From contig NC_134843.1 in assembly GCF_965363235.1 (NCBI RefSeq), positions 63,279,865 through 63,343,864 of the forward strand: 64,000 nucleotides of DNA. The letters run 5' to 3'. Each line of letters begins with the position of its first letter. Within the stretch, counting starts at the first letter, position 1. This stretch comes from Mytilus galloprovincialis. Lineage: Eukaryota; Mollusca; Bivalvia; Mytilida; Mytilidae. This document shows positions 42,757-53,721 of the stretch, one piece after another. Below the pieces are notes generated by a model that was not told the DNA's origin, made no database searches, and saw only the letters and a program-made list of their open reading frames with translations. Both the position numbers and the translations under genes were made by a program.

Positions 42757-43056
42757 ATATGGTTATTGCATGAATATTGGGGGATATTGTCCCGAGTAGA
42801 ATTTTATATTGCAAGAGCTTGCGAGTGCAATATATGTTCTACGAGGGACAATATTTCCCAATATTCACGCAATAACCCTTTAATTATATAGCAATATAAT
42901 ATTTGAAAGTAAAAATTGGTTTAAATTAAGATTTTGTTGTTGATGACGTCATGAATTTTGATGATTTATTGCACTAGTGCAATATTGGAACTTATTGCAC
43001 GTTAATTTTTGGTTACTTTCTGTGTGAAATATTATATTGCTATGCAATAATATTGG
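42757..43056. repeat. Foldback sequence beside gene B exon 1
   Basis: 42761-42793 (GGTTATTGCATGAATATTGG...) pairs with 42845-42877, and the segment between (GTAGAA...ATATTGCA / TGCAATATA...TTCTAC) is itself palindromic, giving one ~120-base imperfect hairpin. A further inverted pair (GCAATATAATATTTGAAAG / TGTGAAATATTATATTGC) spans about 42890-43045. It ends 16 bases before the exon 1 donor. Confidence 0.65.
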
Positions 43057-43071
43057 ATATTTATGACTTAC

Positions 43072-43377
43072 CCAACCTGACATAGTCATGCTTATTAAAT
43101 CCATTATAAAGACTGTGTTTGCATTCCCACAATGATTATACGAATATGCAGTCACACTACCATAATAGCTGTCATAGTAGGAGTAGTCTAAACTGTTGCA
43201 ACGGCTATTCAATATGGTGTTACTGAGAATAGCACCAATAATACCAAGGATAACACACACAACACCTAGACTGATCTGCAGTCCGCCAAGTATTCGAAGT
43301 TTTCTTATTCGTGATGTGAGTACATCTGGTTGTGATTGTTGTGTTTGATGTGGACCTACTCAAGCATTGTTTCTCAT
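43072..43377 (-). pseudogene. Gene B exon 1 (N-terminus with nonsense codon, TM1, loop)
   Basis: ATG at 43377-43375; TGA as codon 6 (43362-43360); then an open frame through IRKLRILGGLQISLGVV and GIIGAILSNT to MTMSGW and the donor GTAAGT. Loop Cys pair conserved. The ORF that ends at 42949 merely reads on into the intron. Confidence 0.7.
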
Positions 43378-44039
43378 TATCTATGAATGAAATGCCACAG
43401 AAATACAAATATTTTATTTCGATCATTTTGTTTAACATTTACATTTCCTTTTTTGCCTGTATCAATTAGTCAGCAACCTACCAAGTTTTAAACCTATGTG
43501 CTATAACTTACTTTTTGTAACGAGTTCGGATTGTTGACAAAGTTTAAAAAGGTAACAATTGTCATCAATGCATGAGCTTGTTCAAGTTTCATTTAAAACA
43601 ACAAATGTAACATAACATTTGAAATATTGTATGCGTTGCTAATATTTCTAAAATTTTTAACGTTATAGGATGAAAAAAGTTAAAACTAATTTTTCATAAC
43701 CTTTTCTGTACAAAAGCCATTTTTAGTTTTACTTAATCAGTTGATCTACAAAAGCTCATACATCGTCATAATATAATATGAATAGAAACAAAAGACGTGT
43801 ATACAAACCATTGAAGAAGGATACAGTTGATAATATGGATACTAAGTTTAACAGATATCAGAGAGAGAGAAAAAAAACTCACGCGAAAATGTTATCGACT
43901 TTTTATCTACGAACACTTCAGAATGATTAAAACAACTTAAAGTTGAATTGAAACAAAAAACAACAGTCGTTCATATGCTAGACCAAAAAAAAAACAAAAA
44001 AAAACAACAAAAAAATACAGATGACATGCATCCAACTTA

Positions 44040-44460
44040 TTTACAGGGAAGATTGATTGATTGTTGGTTGCTTAACGTCCAGTGGCAAATATTTCATGCA
44101 TATTCAGGACGAGAACAAGTTCACAATAAATACAATAGGTAGGTTGTTGTAATAGAGGCCATCTAGGATGATGGTCGGGGAAATTTGGACTGCCACTGGA
44201 AAATGAGGGTATATTGGATAGGGACAGAAATTTTGCCTTGCAACAGGCCACCTACGGACCCCTCAAAAAAGTTGTTGCAAGGGTTCTTAACGTGCAAAGA
44301 GCGTGGCACTCTCTTTACACGAGGCATCGGATTTTACGTCCCCCTTCTGACCGGACGTGATTGCGAACTTGATACATACCGCACAGCCAAACGGACGCCC
44401 AACTTCAGCAAGCGTTTTACTGCCGGTCGGGAGAAGACCAAGTGACCATATTTCTATACC
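44040..44460 (+). repeat. GC-richer dispersed repeat starting TTGATTGATTGTTGG
   Basis: Begins GATTGATTGATTGTTGGTTG with CTTAACGTCCAGTGGCAAAT, a head sequence widespread in bivalve repeats (recall). The region 44260-44445 is markedly less AT-rich than its surroundings. It carries an 86-codon frame with no recognisable domain, taken as repeat-derived. The bulk of 43440-44040 upstream is empty AT-rich DNA with a long A/AAC run. Confidence 0.45.
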
Positions 44461-44787
44461 CCAGTCACCCTTGGGGTATTTACAGGGAAGAACAGTTTCA
44501 TAGATATAGGAAGATGAGATGTGAGTGTCAATGAGACGACTCTCTATCCAAATAACAATTTATAAAAGTTAACCATTATAGGTCAATGTACGGCCTTCAA
44601 TACGGAGCCTTGGCTCACACCGAACAACAAGCTATAAAGGGCCCCAAAACAACTAGTGTAAAACCATTCAAACTGGAAAACCAACTAACGGTCCCAAACC
44701 TTCTCCCTTTTTCTGAAACATTAGCATAACATCACAACATCGAAAACACACGATAATAGTTATCAAGGTACCAGGATTATAATTGAG

Positions 44788-44826
44788 TACGCCAGACGCG
44801 CGTTTCGTCTACACAAGACTCATCAG
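44788..44826 (-). ncRNA. Hammerhead-ribozyme-like motif, intact core
   Basis: Minus strand: CTGATGA, GTCT-TGTGT-AGAC, GAAA, ACGC-GCGTCTG-GCGT, A. All core positions kept. Confidence 0.45.
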
Positions 44827-45146
44827 TGACGCTCATATCAAAATATCTATAAAACCAAGTACAAAGTTGAAGAGCATTGATGATTCAAAATTCCAAAAAG
44901 TTGTGCCAAATACGGCTAAGGTAACCTATGCCTGGGATAAGAAAATCCTCAGTTTTTTTCGAAAAAATTAAAGTTTAGTAAACAGGAAATTTATAAATGA
45001 CCACATTATTGATATTCATGTCAACACTTAATCGCTTAATTGTTTACTACTGCGCTGGTGATACCCTCGGGGACGAAACGTTCACCAGCAGTGGCATCGA
45101 CCCAGTTGTGTAAATGGTTATCAAAGGTACCAGGATTATAATTGAG

Positions 45147-45185
45147 TACGCCAGACGCGCGTTTCATCTACATAAGACTCATCAG
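45147..45185 (-). ncRNA. Hammerhead-ribozyme-like motif
   Basis: As the other half of the dimer, but the stem II closing pair is G-U rather than G-C (AGAT before GAAA), which still allows pairing. Confidence 0.42.
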
Positions 45186-45540
45186 TGACGCTCATATCAA
45201 AATATTTATAAAGCCAAACACGTGCAAAGTTGAAGAATAAAATATCAATTGGCAGGCTTAACTCAATCAAAAAACGTAAGTTGTAACACACTACGAACAA
45301 ATAAATTTGATCTGCGATAACTGAATGATATTTATATTCAATGTATTTGTCTATTGTTCAAACGATTTTCTTATGATCTGAACAAATGTGACAATAAAGT
45401 AAGGAATAACAAAATAAATATTAACTAACACAGAAAGGAAGCAATATTTAACGACATTTGCATGGTAAGTACATGGTATGACTAGTTTTTGAATAGACAT
45501 GTAACATATGTAATCTTTATCTAGAGTTTCAAAGTAAAAT

Positions 45541-45564
45541 ACAAAAAAAAAAAAAAAAAAAAAA
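45541..45564 (+). repeat. Poly(A) run
   Basis: About 24 consecutive A. A similar run of about 28 A is at 25903-25931 in gene A intron 3. Possible retrosequence tails, but no clear body is seen next to either. Confidence 0.5.
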
Positions 45565-45599
45565 GATTGAAAAGCGGGAATATTTCACCAATGAGTTAC

Positions 45600-46640
45600 A
45601 CTATAGTTTTACATACATTTTTGTCTTGAAATTCCCTAGCCACTTGTTATAAAGGTGGGGTAAAATCCTCTCACCTGTTATGCTGATTAGATTCGTTATA
45701 TTGAACAAATAAATTGTAATTTATTAGAGTATTTCTATGTTATCTTCAGTTTAAATTGATGTGTTTCAAAAGGAAATGTACTTTACGGATAGGTTTTTGT
45801 TCAAATAATCTATGTTAAACAAATTATGTTACAGTTATATATAATACGTATCTATGGGAGGGGTATTCAGGTATGCAGTTGGTACCGTTTTGGTAAATAT
45901 TAAGTTCCAACAAATGATATATCACTGATTGCATGTTGTTATCTCTTCATTTGTTCATATCATATCAATTATATATTTGAAATGAAATAGACTGTGGTGC
46001 ACTCGAAATGGTTAAACAAGAACCTGTATTCATATGCTATTTTATCTTCAAATCTCCAGATTTTTGGGAAAATTTAGTGCTCATCCCAAGAACCGTTTTG
46101 GCAACCGCATAATAATTTCAAGTTTATCTACAATTTACACAGTGTGTACATGCAAAGTTTAGATGTTTATGAAGTGTTCTATATTTTGACTTTAGTGGAA
46201 CCTTAATCCAAAGTTTGAAACAACACAATATCTAATAACGACATCTCTTTCTTCGTTTTTGCTTTAAGAATATAATTTCATCACTTTATCCATTTTGAAA
46301 CACAAAATACATGTAAAGAAAGGTATTTACGGAAACTATGAGCTGAAACTGAGTTGTCTTTGCGCACGTAAAAATCATGATACGCATACCCTGTGTCAAT
46401 TCTTCATGTAACAATACATTTTGTTCACCTTTAGCTGTACTTTTTTTTCTGTCTTTTAATGTAAGTTGAGCTACTGTTTAAAGGGGCCAACATGTAGGAT
46501 ATATTTTAATGTAGAGAAGTTTATTCACAAAATAATTTTCATACTCAATGAAAATAAATTTTTGCTTGCTTTTTCTTTGGTTTTACCTTTTTTGACGCGT
46601 TAAACAATGTTCTAAGTAAGATATAATTAGTTATCAAAGG
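45600..46640. other. Intergenic AT-rich DNA between genes B and C
   Basis: No gene or repeat recognised apart from a fragment ATCAAAGGTACCAGGCTTAT (46632-46652) of the hammerhead-like unit. Confidence 0.35.
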
Positions 46641-46650
46641 TACCAGGCTT

Positions 46651-46710
46651 ATAAGCCTCTAACAGTCCATTCTGTCCAATATTATACAGAATGGACTGTT
46701 ATCGGCTTAT
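46651..46710. repeat. Compact hairpin with 16-bp perfect stem
   Basis: TAACAGTCCATTCTGT (46660-46675) and its exact complement (46686-46701) enclose a 10-base loop; ATAAGCC/GGCTTAT extends the stem after a small mismatch. It directly follows a truncated hammerhead-like fragment. Confidence 0.7.
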
Positions 46711-47282
46711 ATCCCTTAAATAACGTATTCGCATGGATAGCGGCAACTCTATCTCAGAGGTTCATTGTTTAACCCATATTTCTCTGTCAGAAGACGTTTA
46801 AAACAAACTGACAACATGTTGTCTTCACCGTAGCATTGACTTGCGAAATCTGTGTCTTCTTTTTTTTATGTTGATTTATTTTGTTTGCAGGAACCACAGT
46901 ATTTCCGGCTCCGTGTTGTAACTTCGTTGCTCCTGTTATTTTTTTCCAAAATTAAAGGAAACTATAATAACACCAGTATAAAAATTTTAGAGAAACAATA
47001 ACTTTATCCAATGTTTGTTTCAAGTGTATTTATCAGTGTATCAACACATGAATTTGATACATCAGTTCTATTTATACACAATGTTTACAGTTTTACGGGT
47101 AAAAAGGTTAGATCGATTTAGTTTTTAATTGTAGTGTAAACGCAGTGGTTCCGATTAGACCGATAGAGATCGTTATGATTAAAGATAATGTGAACACTAA
47201 CTGTTTTTATTTAGATCGATTCAAATTAGATCGGTACAAAACAAAATTGCTAGTGTGAACGGGGTCTTATATGAACGCATAA

Positions 47283-47772
47283 AAATTGGTCAATTTTTAT
47301 CATTCAACGAATACCGAAAAATAATGACACTTTCTGCACACTTATATTTGCATGTTATGTTTTGCAATATACATTAACTCTTACGTAAAACAATAAAAAG
47401 TAATGTAAAACTTACAAATTGAACAGACAATAGACAAGAACCGAAATATGTACATTTTTTTTCTAAATGACCGATAGACATTGCAATTCTTCCCAAGAAA
47501 ATAATGCATCGCCCGATTTAAAAGATTATTTGACATTGTATTGGTAAAACATGGAAATTGGTCAATTTTTATACTTCAGAGAATACCAAAAAATAATGAA
47601 ACTGTCTGCACACTAATTATTTGCAAGTTATAGTTTGTACTCTGTAATACGTAAAAAAAATAAAATAATAATGTAAAAATTTAAAAATTAGACAGACAAT
47701 ATTGCAATGCTCTCAATGGCAATAATGCATCGCCAAATTAAAAAGATTATTTGACATTGTATTGGTAAAACA
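47283..47772 (+). repeat. Two-copy direct tandem repeat (~270 and ~220 bases)
   Basis: AAATTGGTCAATTTTTAT begins at 47283 and 47555; each copy ends with AAAAGATTATTTGACATTGT and GGTAAAACAT (47552 and 47772). The copies are diverged, so the duplication is not recent. Upstream, 47090-47270 has 'GATCGATT' motifs of another possible repeat. Confidence 0.65.
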
Positions 47773-47779
47773 TAGGTTA

Positions 47780-49490
47780 CAATATCAAGTTCATACAGTA
47801 TTCAAAGGTGCACATGTACAACAACACAGGATTTTCTTAATCAAAGACCAAATAAACGTATCATATACCAATGCCATTTTGTTTTTATAGTATAGATTTA
47901 AAGAACAAAAAGCAAATCACAGTATGAATATGTTTTTTCAAACATATCAGCTAAAACAGTTTATAAAAGTTGATATCACCGAAAATATCTAATACATTAC
48001 AATCCATTTCTTAAATGTACCAAACACACTCAGAAAGTGAGCAAGTGACGAGATTTTCCTTCCGCTGTTATTTTCATTAACTGTGGATTAACAAGACAAA
48101 AGGTATTTAAAACTAGTTTATAGGCATCAATGGTTGGCAACGTGAATAGAGAACAAGTTCTTAAAAGTTGTGGGTATAGTTCTTTGTTTTTATTGGCATC
48201 AATTAAGTATAACGTGATAGTTGTCGAACTGAATCCCTATTTTAAAATATTCAAAAAGCAATTAAAAGGAAAAATACAATGATTTCTATGCAAGACAGAA
48301 TCAAAAATCGTGGCACCCAAATCACTTAGCAAAATCAAAATCACGATATAATTAGAAATAGTTCTCATTATTTTTAGGGTAAGTTTTAGAATAAAAAATA
48401 TTAAGACACGTGAAAAAGATCTGCTTGATCTTTTTTATAAATCAGTTGGATGCTTTTCAATGTCTGTCATACCTGGTGTTTGTCAATTAGCATAAAACCG
48501 ACCGTTATTATTTTTTCTTTGACTTCTTTTAGATTTATGCTCATGCTATGGCCTTTTAAGCCCTGTGGTCTGATATTTTCTCATTGCGTATGGTTACCTT
48601 TAGTTTCTAATATCAGCGTAGATTAGTCTCTGATAGATAGTTATCTCATTGACAATCTTAACTTATCTCCTTATTTATATATTGTAAAACTACGATGTTT
48701 CGGATGTTCGTTCTGCATTGTTGAATGTATTAACAAGAAATTATTTCTCGTCCTAGTAGGGATGCTAACACCTATTCACAATCCGAGAAAAATCCTGACC
48801 AAAAAAGGAGTGCAATAATTATTCCTTGGATCAATGGGTGACGTATGGAGTTTCTTATATTCAAATATTATCAAGAAAGAAATTTATCTGAAGATTAAGC
48901 ACATATACTATCAAATATCTTTGTATACTGCTATTAAAAAATGCTCAATACCAGAGGCTTTGTTTGATTGAAAACACTTTACTGACACAATATAGTTTTG
49001 GGATATGGGCAGATAAATGATTGGTAATAGTTCTTCTTGTAATCTGATTAAAAAAATCAACAGCAATAACAATCATAAAAGCACACGCCATAGGTTTTCT
49101 GAGACTTATATGTATAATAATACTTAATTATGTATGCGTTATTATTTAGGACGTATCCGGTGAAACAAACGGTATGGCTTTTTGTTCAGACAGCAGTTAT
49201 AAAAGAATATATTTTAATTGATTACAAGCACCGACAGTTGAAAAGAAATCTAAATACTAGCTACGAATTGAATATTTCAAATATCATATTGTTTCTTTTG
49301 TTTTATATCAAACTGAAACGAGTAACTGAACTGATCAAAGATAATACCTTATGCTACTAGATCACTGGACGGACTCACAAAATTATATAAGATATAAGCT
49401 TACATCTATTTAGGTTTACGACAGAGACAAACACGTATTTAGATGTAATAATAAAATCTTCAAATAAAATATTTTGAATTTTGCATAATT
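47780..49490. other. Upstream flank of gene C
   Basis: AT-rich; a decayed inverse copy of the 18.8-kb repeat is at about 48540-48690. A promoter for gene C (and, facing left, for gene B) is expected between 43.4 and 49.5 kb but cannot be pinned down. Confidence 0.35.
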
Positions 49491-49497
49491 TCTTTTG

Positions 49498-49793
49498 ATC
49501 AACAATAATAGAATTGGTCCAATTCAAACAAATCAATTACAACCAGCTGTACGCACGTCAAGGATAAGAGCACTGCGATACTGGGTGGACTACATATAAG
49601 TTTAGGTGTTGTGTGTGGTATCCTTGGGATTGTTGGCGCTATTCTTAGCAATACTGACATGGAAATTGGTTGCAAACCAATGGGCTACTACGACAACTAC
49701 AATGGTTATATTACTAAATATTCGTACTATCGTTGTGGAAATGGAGACAATGTTCTTATAATGAATTTAATTGGCATGACATTGTCAGGTTGG
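49498..49793 (+). pseudogene. Gene C exon 1 (no start codon, one-base loss)
   Basis: Similarity to genes A and B runs from ATCAACAATAATAGAATTGG to the donor GTAGGT at 49794. After the shift the frame gives ILGGLHISLGVVCGILGIVG, the loop with two Cys, and MTLSGW. Confidence 0.7.
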
Positions 49794-49934
49794 GTAGGTG
49801 TCAAATGTATGCAGTCACAGCGCCTCTAAGTCCCACTCAGGAGTATTTGTCATTTTACATTTTAACATGTCGATGTACATTTCATAAATAATAGTTTTAC
49901 AGTTTGATTAATTGGTAATGAAAATAACCAGATC

Positions 49935-50310
49935 TATAATTTAATACTCAAGACGCGGGGTTCGTCTTTACAAGACTCATCAGTGACCCTCAGATCAAAA
50001 TACTTTTAAAGCCAAACAATTAAATAAATGAAGAGCATTGAGGATTTCAAATTCCAAAAAGTTGTGCCAAATACGGTTAAGGTAATTTGTGACTGGGATA
50101 AGAAAATCGTTATTCATTGGAATTAATCATACTTTTGCAAACACTTAATCTATTAAAACGACACATAATTGATATGCCAACACTGAAGTGGTGACTACTA
50201 GGCTGGTGATACATGCGGGAATGAAACGTCCACCAGCAGTGATATCGACCCACTTAAGCAAATAGTTATCAAAAGTACCAGGTTTATAATTATATACGCC
50301 AGACAGGTTT
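49935..50310 (-). repeat. Hammerhead-like dimer, partial, in gene C intron 1
   Basis: A decayed core at 49945-49983, the flank AAAAGTTGTGCCAAATACGG, the linker with GGGAATGAAACGTCCACCAG (about 50215-50240), then AGTACCAGGTTTATAATTAT and a truncated second core. Antisense to gene C, ending about 45 bases before exon 2. Confidence 0.6.
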
Positions 50311-50353
50311 TAAGTTTTCATTTACATTTGTTTATTCATATTTTTTTTTATAG

Positions 50354-50419
50354 TTTATACTGACAGGTTGTTTACCGCTATGCATGACAGAAAAACGTAA
50401 ATCAAGCTGGAAATGCTTA
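50354..50419 (+). CDS. Gene C exon 2 (end of TM2, loop)
   Basis: 22 codons, FILTGCLPLCMTEKRKSSWK then CL, between TTTTTTATAG and GTACGTATTT. Confidence 0.78.
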
Positions 50420-53400
50420 GTACGTATTTAATATATTGTTAATTTTATGGAGAAAATAAATTTGAACGAATTGAATTTGAAGTCTGTATATATAAGATAA
50501 GAAATTAAAACCAGAAAGCTGACGGTCAATTTTTTTTTTATACAAAATAATAAAAGAAAAAGAAATATGAAATACAACAATAAACAAAAACTGCTGAACG
50601 ACCTACTCCAGACTCAGGGAAAGGCACACACATAATATGGCGGGGTTATACTAATTTGAAGGACATAACTCATTCCTAACCTATAGCTTGGGCAATTGTG
50701 TTACAATACAACATAAGAACAAATTACAAAAATTCAGTTGAAAAGAGTTGAACTCAACAGACGGGTACGAATCAGTTATACATCTAACAGCTACTCAAAG
50801 TGGACGTGGCAGGTAACATCCCCACAAATAGACACTAAGGACATAATTGATAACTAGTTTAAACTAATAGAAACTTATAAAAAGATCATGCATCTAAGAA
50901 TAATAGTATATCAGTGCACATCAAACATCTAATGGATTTAATGTAAATACATCATTAATAGTCAGAGTCAAACATGACTAATGCATTGACATGATTTGGT
51001 ATCTTGTACAATAACAAAATAACCGGACCATTGGAAAATTTAAATAGAACAATTCCTTATCTTATGACAAAATTAAAAATTCCGACAAAGCTAACGAATG
51101 GAAAACAAGTCACTTTGAACAAACATTTTTAAGATAGAAAATAATGGATTATACCTGCGTTAATTGCTAGCAAAACCAGTCAATTGTATGACAGTCGCAT
51201 ACAATTTCATTGAGGTAGATCATCAGTATATACTTTTTGAAATAGAATGTTCTTATACTTTGCCAAAATTAAGATTTTACTTTGCTTTTTTCAAAAATAT
51301 AATACAAAGTATTGGTCACCGTGCTATTTGTCAAGCTATGAGTCGTTGCAAATTGACCAAATTTGGTTAGATTGTTCACGAAAAGACACATTTGTGTGCA
51401 TAAAAAAAATATATGAGATATGATTTTGAAAAGTGAGAAGATAGGTTTTATAATACATTTTAAGAAAATAAAACGAACTTATTTTCTTGCTACAAGTAAA
51501 AATAAAACAATTCCCAATCAGTCCAGTATAAATGTTTTACTTAAAGAGTTATCTCCCCTTAAATGGCTTTTTTGAAGAGAAAAATATTCTAAAATCACAA
51601 AATTTGATATTTCTTTAAATGTTTTGAATAATACAATAAATCACAATTTTTATTTTAGATATAAATATATAGTCTAACCATTAAATTGCAAATCTGGCTC
51701 CAAAATAACTAGACCGATTTTGAACAGCGCTTGTACAATCCAAGATGGCGGTATATCATAAATCTACCTTAAATTGACCTCACTGTGTCAACAAAAGTAT
51801 AAAAGAAAATTGGTGAAAATGTAAAAAAAATATGACAGCAGTAAACATCAACAGATGGGTGAGCAACGTACATGTATGTACAAATAATATTTAGTTTGAA
51901 TTTAATTTACTGATACAAAGTCAATATAAAAACCAATAAAAACATTATTCAACTAAATTGTTAAATATATATTGTTGAATTTAAAGGATCAATAATTTTA
52001 CTTGGATAGTATTTAATTCCGAGCTCGATAAAGAAAATCTCATAAAAGTGCTTTCACTTTTGAATGAGGTTTTCTAAAGGTATAACAAAAACTTATAGAT
52101 CATAACTTTTACATGTTAAAATATATAATGAAGGCTTAGATAATTTGTGGTAATGTTCATTAACATTCCAGCTCCTTTGTTCTAACAGGCGGGATCTGAG
52201 CCAGATCACCACTACCAGATCACCCCAGTTTGAGTTTTTGTGTTATGCATGTCAAATCCCCTATAAAACTTATAATTAATTATACGGAAAAGACTATCTA
52301 TCAAAATTCATGGAGAAAAAATCCAGTGTATATGCTGGGATTCGAACTCAAGACCTTTACCATAGCAAGCCACGACACATACCACTATACAAGGACGACT
52401 GGGTACGAACTAATTGGAATTTGACATACTTAAAGGAAGAAAGATATTTTTATAAGTGGGGCTAGTTGTCAGACCTTTATTCAATGGGTTTAAACCTTTT
52501 TCGTTAATAATTGAGTTTTCAGACTGGTTATATATATTTATAAACTTGATTTTACACTTTTACAAAAAAGTCGGGTAAACAAGAGTTGAACGATTTTTTA
52601 TAAAGTGGCGATATAGTGTTTGCCGATTGGCAAGTGGGGCGAGTTGACATTGTTTGATATCTACTCATCGTGTTTGGGGGTCATAAAGGGTATACATCAT
52701 ATAGTTATATATACAGTATATTGTAATGTTTGTGCGGCGTTCTAAACTATATTTTATGAATTGTAAATGGTTTTTCGTCTAATCTAAATCTCCGGCCATC
52801 GGGGTGATCTTACATTAACACACCGCGTCCTTGTAAGATAACTATTAATGAAACCCAAATATCACAGCAGCCTGAGTCATAGCAAACAAGTGCAACACCG
52901 TAAGAAAATGCCAAATGAACATCACTGTTCCAATTTTAATTTAAGTGTAGAGTTTTCAGGTGAAAGTGAAATATATCAATCTCGGAAATGACAGTTATTA
53001 CCTTTTAAATTTGATTTATTGTAAGTACATTTTATTTTGGTGAAGTCAGGTGTACATTTTGAACATTCTTAATTCCTTAACGTCAAAATATCATCAATAA
53101 TACAGTAAGTGTTGTTGAAATTATCAATCAAATGTGGTAAGACGGGTCTTTACTGAGTATGGTCATGATGGATGATTCATAACAGAACACGAACAAGTCT
53201 GCTATTACAAGAGAATAATTGGTGCCCACAATACATACAATCTATCGATAAACCATATGTCGAATCGTACATAAATGTGATCAAAGAGAAAATTGACAGC
53301 TTCAATCATATATGACACCTTCAGTAATTATATTTATCAAATTCACTTTTTTTATTAGAATAGTCCTTGTGACTTTTCTAACAAAGAACGATAAGAATAA

Positions 53401-53428
53401 ACCAGTCTAGTGATTTTTTTATTTGTAG
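50420..53428. other. Gene C intron 2
   Basis: About 3 kb, AT-rich. It holds repeat fragments only: ACTCCAGACTCAGGGAAAGG near 50610, and a degenerate 'TTGCTAGCAAAACCAGTCAA' piece at 51165-51215. Frames of 64-68 codons at 51164 and 52230 show no domain. No exon-like conserved piece is seen. Confidence 0.4.
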
Positions 53429-53515
53429 ACCGTAGCGTTTCTGGTTTGTAATATATTATCAGCAGCTGTAGTTTCATCCACTGTGTTTAGTTTAGCAGTT
53501 GTCGGAGCCCTTTTT
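53429..53515 (+). CDS. Gene C exon 3 (TM3)
   Basis: 29 codons, TVAFLVCNILSAAVVSSTVF then SLAVVGALF, between TTATTTGTAG and GTAAGTTTT. Confidence 0.8.
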
Positions 53516-53682
53516 GTAAGTTTTAAAAAATAAATAGAAGTAGTACATACAATAATACGGCTAATACTAAAAAAAATATCATGTGACTAAATGTAAATGA
53601 ATGATAGTGGTATATGCATAAATCATGAAGCAGTATTCCGGTAAATAAACTCATCATAGATACCATGACTAAATTTTGTATA

Positions 53683-53721
53683 TACGCCAGACACGAGTTT
53701 CGTCTACAAAAGACTCATCAG
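53683..53721 (-). ncRNA. Hammerhead-ribozyme-like motif in gene C intron 3
   Basis: CTGATGA, GTCT/AGAC stem II and GAAA intact; stem III has one mismatch (ACTC/GCGT). Truncated unit without the usual flanks. Confidence 0.35.

Larger units (their letters stand above)
34926..43377 (-). pseudogene. Gene B: MS4A-like paralog with an early nonsense codon
   Basis: Minus-strand exons: 43377-43072, 40792-40727, 40064-39978, 36013-35879, 35177-34926, with the same GT-AG phase-0 structure as genes A and C. The four membrane segments are open. The exon 1 start MRNNA is followed by TGA at 43362-43360, where gene A reads on (MATNAP...); frame and similarity resume straight after it (VGPHQTQQSQ). No other in-frame ATG exists before MDLISMTMSGW. 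The tail stops at TVNQ, where C has a further ~37 residues; the sequence beyond the stop is still C-like in frame. Either a young pseudogene, an allele or assembly artefact, or a gene using an unseen upstream exon. Conservation of splice sites and membrane exons suggests loss is recent. Confidence 0.65.
44757..45238 (-). mobile_element. Hammerhead-like dimer, inserted unit
   Basis: Two minus-strand halves (cores at 44788-44826 and 45147-45185), each with TATCAA-GGTACCAGGATTATA before and GCCAA...CAAAGTTGAAGA after, flank a linker (about 44900-45115) with GGGACGAAACGTTCACCAGC. Same architecture as 10720-11255. Its clean ends make this the best copy for defining the element. Confidence 0.6.
44501..45330 (+). 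repeat. 'TATAGGTCAATGTACGGCCT' repeat split by a hammerhead-unit dimer
   Basis: Left part 44501-44756 and right part 45239-45330 join as in the intact copy at 28745-29160 (left ends ACACACGATAA, right starts AATATCAATTGGCAGG). The intervening 44757-45238 is a complete hammerhead-like dimer, so it was inserted later. ATAA occurs at both junctions and may be the target duplication. Confidence 0.65.

Noticed and set aside
42949-43260. 103-codon minus frame as a stand-alone gene
   Set aside because: It is gene B exon 1 read through its splice donor into the intron. The membrane motif is real, the C-terminal part is intron.
43220-43438. 72-codon minus frame overlapping gene B exon 1
   Set aside because: It is a shifted shadow of the exon; the paralogous protein reads in the other frame, and this one ends at once.
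44185-44445. 86-codon frame with higher GC than the neighbourhood
   Set aside because: No domain recognised, and the stretch continues a dispersed repeat. Kept as a repeat, not a gene.
52320-52400. Minus-strand tRNA-like stretch with a B-box (GAGTTCGAATCCCAGC) and an A-box-like TATAGTGGTATG
   Set aside because: T-stem and acceptor stem do not pair. It may be a worn tRNA-derived SINE piece, but nothing supports a functional tRNA.
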